Position numbers and translations under genes: made by a program. Shown piece by piece: positions 59,910 to 64,000 of a stretch of 64,000 nt of DNA. The stretch's first letter is position 1, and every line of letters starts with the position of its first letter. The stretch comes from Botrytis cinerea B05.10 (Eukaryota; Ascomycota; Leotiomycetes; Helotiales; Sclerotiniaceae): positions 62,001-126,000 of the forward strand of contig NC_037323.1 of the NCBI RefSeq assembly GCF_000143535.2, in the 5' to 3' direction. The notes beneath the pieces are model-generated. The model was not told the DNA's origin and searched no databases. It was given only the letters and a program-made list of their open reading frames with translations.

Positions 59910-62900
59910 AGGATTAGATGAGGTGAGGGTTGAATGGGAAGACTGAGATAAGACGAGGGTTGATGGCACGAATGATTATTCGATTGTAGGATTGCAACAA
60001 AGATGAATAAGGGATAACGGCCATTGATGTCGGATCAACTCGGCAGCCTTTGACATAGATGAGAGAAGATGATACCCAAGTACTTGCGCACATTCCTACA
60101 AATGACCAGATGGTTTTACATGTAAAAGGCTTCTTGTTCTCGATTCTGAGGCTTCGATTGTGCAACGTCAGTGACAATAGTTTGCTGTTTTAATCACGCT
60201 AACCCATGTCTCGGTATTCTCTGTCAAGGGCGCTCTGTTCTTCATGCTGACTGGTTCTCGATCTGATCACTCACTATGGTATTTGTCTATTGACATTATG
60301 CAAGCTCTGAATTGCTAAGCTCGACTGTACTATCTTTAGGTGAGATTTTGTGAGGAGATCATGATGCTCCACTATCACCGAAATAAATGTATCAGTTTTG
60401 CAGTGTCTCCAGTCATGCAGCTACTTCAAAGTTGAGAAGCGGGCTACATTCTGCTTCAAAGCATTCAAAACATAGGAAAAGACTTACGAATCTAACACGG
60501 CCGATCGGTATCACTCGAATCGAGCTGGAGTAATAAGATGAAGTAAGGCTTCTGGCTAGTGACAGCTGCATACATATATCGTTCTGCCTGCATGACAAAG
60601 ATTGAGACATCACGTTTGATGTGCCAATACTGATTGCGCTCGGAGGACTCACAGGCTGTGTATAATATATCATACTAGTCTCGCTCTCATCTAAAGAAAA
60701 ATGTTTGATCTTTGACAGAAGGTTGAGTCGATGATAAAGAACCAATCGTCGCTGAGAATATATCAGCCCACTCGATTTTGATAAAAAAAAAAAAGTTAAA
60801 ATCAACAGCTTAGCTGGATATGTGCATGACATGGAAGCAGAGATCGCAAAGCATGACTTGATTTAGCCAAAGACTTAGACGGCGTATGTTTCGATCTTTC
60901 AAGCTCCCACCAAGAACATTTAGGTCGCGAGTCTAGGTTGGCTCCTGGGTAGTATCCGAGACCCCTTTGTTTTTCCAACGACTTCTTATTGTCTGACACT
61001 ACACCGGCTGTAATTCTCTTCATTTCATCAACATCAAGTTGGAAAACCCCCATGTTTTCAGAGGCCGGGAATATCCTTGGTAGAGAAGGGAGTCAAGAAT
61101 GAGTTCCAGAGACGCTACCGGAGGTAGATGGTCGCGCTGGCTTAAGCTGCAGAATTCCTGAAATCGAGGTCCGGAGTTGGTTCGGCCACCTCACTTTGGT
61201 ATGCCTTGAAAGTACTTCGACTCTCTACGTTAGAAAAAAGAATTTACCTACACATAGCTGGAGTTATAACAGGCTTGAGAATGCCGGCTCAAGTGGTTGT
61301 AGAATCAACTCCCGCAGAAACAATCTGCTTGAGATTTTCTCCTTCCCGAGTCCGGGTGCAATCTGGAAGGATGTATGGTGCAGATGCATAACCGTGAAGG
61401 AGTGAATTCAGTATGATGAGTTCGTCATGGGTCTAAAAATCATCATTCATCTTCAGATCATACCAAGTGCCACACTGTGCGAAAGTGAATATCGTTTTTG
61501 TTTTCTTGGGGTTGTTCGTTCTTTCTGCCTCGCTCTCAGATACCTCGAGCTTGAAGGCACTGTGTAGTCACAGAGACCTGAATAAGAAACTTGAGGGTAT
61601 AGACATGAACAATTGGGGGAGGCATAAGACGATCTAGTCCAATACAAACGCTCAAGTCCGTACCTCTCCATTATAAGGTTGCGTGAAAATGAGTGCCATA
61701 TGATCCCTATAACCATTCAAGATATGACTTTTACCTCGACTCTTATTTCCCGAATCTCAAATATAACGGCATTCAAAGTCGTAACAACTCAAAATTTCTA
61801 AACCTCCTTCACACCAATAACGACTCCATTGTTGGGAAATCCACTATATCATCTCAATATCCAAACGAAACCCTTTCTCCGAAGTCAATATTCACTCCCA
61901 ACAAATTTCGGGTACAGATTTTCGCGGCACTCAGATTCCTGACTGCTACGAGTACCACCGCACCACTCGCTTACACCCCTTCATCGAGGGACCTAGGTAC
62001 AAAATGAATGATTTTGCAAACTTTGTATCTCCGTCCAAACTCATCTGGAATTCGTAAAAATAAAACAAAATCAATCTCGCATTTCCCACTAGGAAAAGGC
62101 ATATCTTTCTCTCTCAACTTCATCCACAAGCCACAACATCCGGTTCCAAACATCTCTTTATCGATTCCATCCGAGATCTACACTTCTCTTTAATTAAGCA
62201 CCTTTTTCTTTCCATCCTCTGTAGGTTCAATCACATTCGTAATAAATAAGCTTCCAAATCCTCTCATTTCATCCCGCATATCAATAATATGGATCTACCA
62301 ACACCCACATACTCTATCTTATCCCCGCCTCCTTCGTAAACTCAAATTATCCCTTCATCCCTCCCCTTGCCCTCCACACTAGAATCCATGATCCATCCCT
62401 CGTTCTCCACTCCATCACATCCCTTTGAACCCTGAAAATCGACACCAACTCCCAGTATTTTCATCACGTCATCCCCCCACTGCCGTTCTCCACTATCATA
62501 CTCCACTCCTCTCCACTCCTCCATGCTTACGAATCTCCAAGTACAACAGACAGCTAGATGGCCCTCAGAACGTCATGACTCCGGTTTCTAATTTAGACTA
62601 TTTGATGCGTTGGTGTCAATGGAAATAGTTGGAAAGTCTCAGGTTTGACATCATCACAAAAACCCGGCAGTGAAGATTTAACATGACAACAAATAGACAA
62701 CACAGAGTTTGACAAATTTTCGTCTGATTCAATTGATCCAATCCCTCTATCGCTATAATTTTCCTTCCCCTTCCTTTTCTCATGCCGTGGTATCATCCAT
62801 CCCCCATTACATTCCTTTGTTCCTAACCCATTTTCCTTGAAACAAAAAAATAGCAAGTCTAAGCAGAGCCGATCTAAATCTTATCTTGTTCTCATCTATC

Positions 62901-63266
62901 GCGTTCCGTCCCAAAATGAATGAGTGAAGTATAGGTATAAACTCCAGTCACAAACGAAGAAAAAAAAACAAAAAGCAAATAATGATAACTCCCCTCTAAT
63001 CCCTTCGCTCGCCCGGTAAAAGAATGTAATAATTGCGCCTTTCCTTCATTTGCCGCGTATAGGCCTGGCAACCAGCGACTCCCAAACACCGAAGCTTGCT
63101 ATCTAGTTCCCAACTTCTTTTCAAATACTAACACGATGTTCTGTCCACCCATCGCATTTTTAAAACCATACGATTGAAATTTTGCGTGTACATATATATG
63201 AGTGTGACGTGTACCTCTCTTCCTTCTGAACTCCATCTATAAGAACCTGTAAATGATAGAGCTCAT
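59910..63266. other. Gene-poor stretch with weak frames
   Basis: About 3.4 kb. Frames of note are a 139-codon minus frame at 60413-60832, an 83-codon minus frame at 60802-61053, and two overlapping plus frames of 61-69 codons at 61196-61405. None has a recognised domain, and none has a neighbouring exon I could join. The stretch 61.05-61.40 kb is visibly less AT-rich than its surroundings. The right end is probably the 3' region of the membrane-protein gene. Confidence 0.5.
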
Positions 63267-64000
63267 CTAAAAACTAAACAATCCACTTCTTCTCTTTCCG
63301 AGCGGATAAACAATCAAAGCACTCAGGAAGAGACCAACAGTGATCCCAATGGCCACTTGAATCATGCTATAACCAACATTAAACACAATCGTATTTAAGT
63401 CTTCAGAACTTCCAACACTAACGGAACTCGTTCCATTAACTTTTGCCGTTCCATTGGCATACGAGCTACTATTGGTAATAGAATCTGCTGTACTCAAACC
63501 TGCAAGCAAAGAACCACTGGCAGCGAGACCAGAAGGAACTTGTACGAAGATAGCAGGTAACAGTGCAGCAGCTGCTACACCATGTCTGACTCTCGAATAC
63601 AAATTACCGAGCACACCCACTGCGAGAGCGCCGAGAGTATTCGAAATTTGTGCACTCGAAGGAAATTTCTTCGCGGAGAAAAAATTAACTACATAGCCTG
63701 AGAATGAGATGCCTAGCATGACGGGCATTTGTTTGAATTTTGCCTGATTGATGACTGCGAGGCACAAAGTAAAGACTGGAACGAAACACCAGCGTACATA
63801 TTCATTCATTGGAGCGTCGCATGTAGTTTTACTGGTAGCGTTGGGATCCATAAGACCATAGACAGCGGTGCCGATAGTAATACCATATCCAAGGAAAAGA
63901 GAATAAATGATTGCGTACACCATACGAACGGAACCGGCAACCATGGAACGCGATTGAAGTTCGAGTGAACCACAAAGAACCATATAACCAGGGAGAATGA
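63267..64000 (-). CDS. ThrE/Prm10-like multispanning membrane protein, C-terminal part
   Basis: Open to the window edge on the minus strand; about 244 residues of the C-terminus are visible, so upstream exons and the N-terminus are missing. Hydrophobic segments alternate with short polar loops. Marks: ILPGYMVLCGSLELQSRSMVAGSVRMVYAI, FLGYGITIGTAVYG, WCFVPVFTLCLAVINQAKFKQMPVMLGIS, and NTLGALAVGVLGNLYSRVRHG.AAAALLPAIFVQVPSGLAASGSL. These match the fungal DUF1212/ThrE-domain proteins typified by yeast Prm10, a pheromone-regulated membrane protein of unknown transport function. A glycosylatable Asn/Ser/Thr loop (TNSSSYANGTAKVNGTSS) lies between the last two helices. The protein ends in a basic tail. 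Confidence 0.88.
   Translation of the reverse strand, partial: ILPGYMVLCGSLELQSRSMVAGSVRMVYAIIYSLFLGYGITIGTAVYGLMDPNATSKTTCDAPMNEYVRWCFVPVFTLCLAVINQAKFKQMPVMLGISFSGYVVNFFSAKKFPSSAQISNTLGALAVGVLGNLYSRVRHGVAAAALLPAIFVQVPSGLAASGSLLAGLSTADSITNSSSYANGTAKVNGTSSVSVGSSEDLNTIVFNVGYSMIQVAIGITVGLFLSALIVYPLGKRRSGLFSF

Noticed and set aside
60413..60832. 139-codon minus frame in the right-hand gene-poor stretch
   Set aside because: Composition is Ser/Leu/Tyr-rich and irregular, there is no domain and no neighbouring exon, so it is not called as a gene.

Overview
This window is filamentous-fungal (Pezizomycotina) nuclear DNA. The evidence is the gene set: an APSES Mbp1-type regulator, the Mediator kinase Ssn3/CDK8, a SAGA Sgf29 subunit, the dynactin p25 subunit, an ArfB/Arf6 GTPase, tannase, an aflatoxin-aldehyde-reductase type AKR, and a DUF3431 protein. 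Short GT-AG introns of about 45-165 bases, AT-leaning composition and generous intergenic DNA agree with this. The style of the proteins suggests a leotiomycete, possibly Sclerotiniaceae (Botrytis/Sclerotinia-like). That placement is inference and was not tested by comparison. All exon models were built by hand from splice signals, reading-frame phase and protein-family continuity.

Layout. 0-5 kb: C-terminal part of Arp2 (+) and an MFS sugar-porter (-). 5-9.2 kb: Ssn3/CDK8 kinase (+) behind a long leader, and a lysine/glutamine-rich unknown protein (+). 10-16.6 kb: arf6-type GTPase (-), Sgf29 (-) and type I phosphomannose isomerase (+). 17-23.5 kb, all +: an APC-family amino-acid/choline/GABA-type permease, GTP cyclohydrolase II (riboflavin pathway) and an old-yellow-enzyme-like flavin oxidoreductase. 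24.6-31.1 kb: an unknown single-exon protein (-), a polytopic membrane protein fused to a DUF3431 domain (+), and a secreted tannase/feruloyl esterase (-). 31.1-37 kb: a gene-poor block with diverged tandem repeats and possible coding relics. 37-38.5 kb: a CDF metal transporter with manganese-type signatures (-). 40.8-44.7 kb: a divergent pair, a Dal5-family MFS transporter (-) and a TauD-family dioxygenase (+). 46.9-51 kb: Mbp1 (-) and an AKR7-type reductase (-). 52.5-56.3 kb: a DMT-superfamily transporter (+) and a GC-rich MetE-like zinc protein (-). 57.2-60 kb: an F-box protein (+) and dynactin p25 (+). 60-63.2 kb: a gene-poor stretch. 63.3-64 kb: the C-terminal part of a ThrE/Prm10-like membrane protein (-), cut by the window edge.

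Most of the window is ordinary housekeeping content. The clearest functional module is the divergent MFS/TauD pair at 40.8-44.7 kb. It mirrors the yeast sulfonate transporter Soa1 and sulfonate dioxygenase Jlp1, and it shares one 582-base intergenic region with two GATA-type motifs. The most unusual protein is the membrane-DUF3431 fusion at 26-28.5 kb, which appears to need a 6-nucleotide micro-exon. The MetE-like gene at 55-56.3 kb is compositionally distinct from its neighbours.
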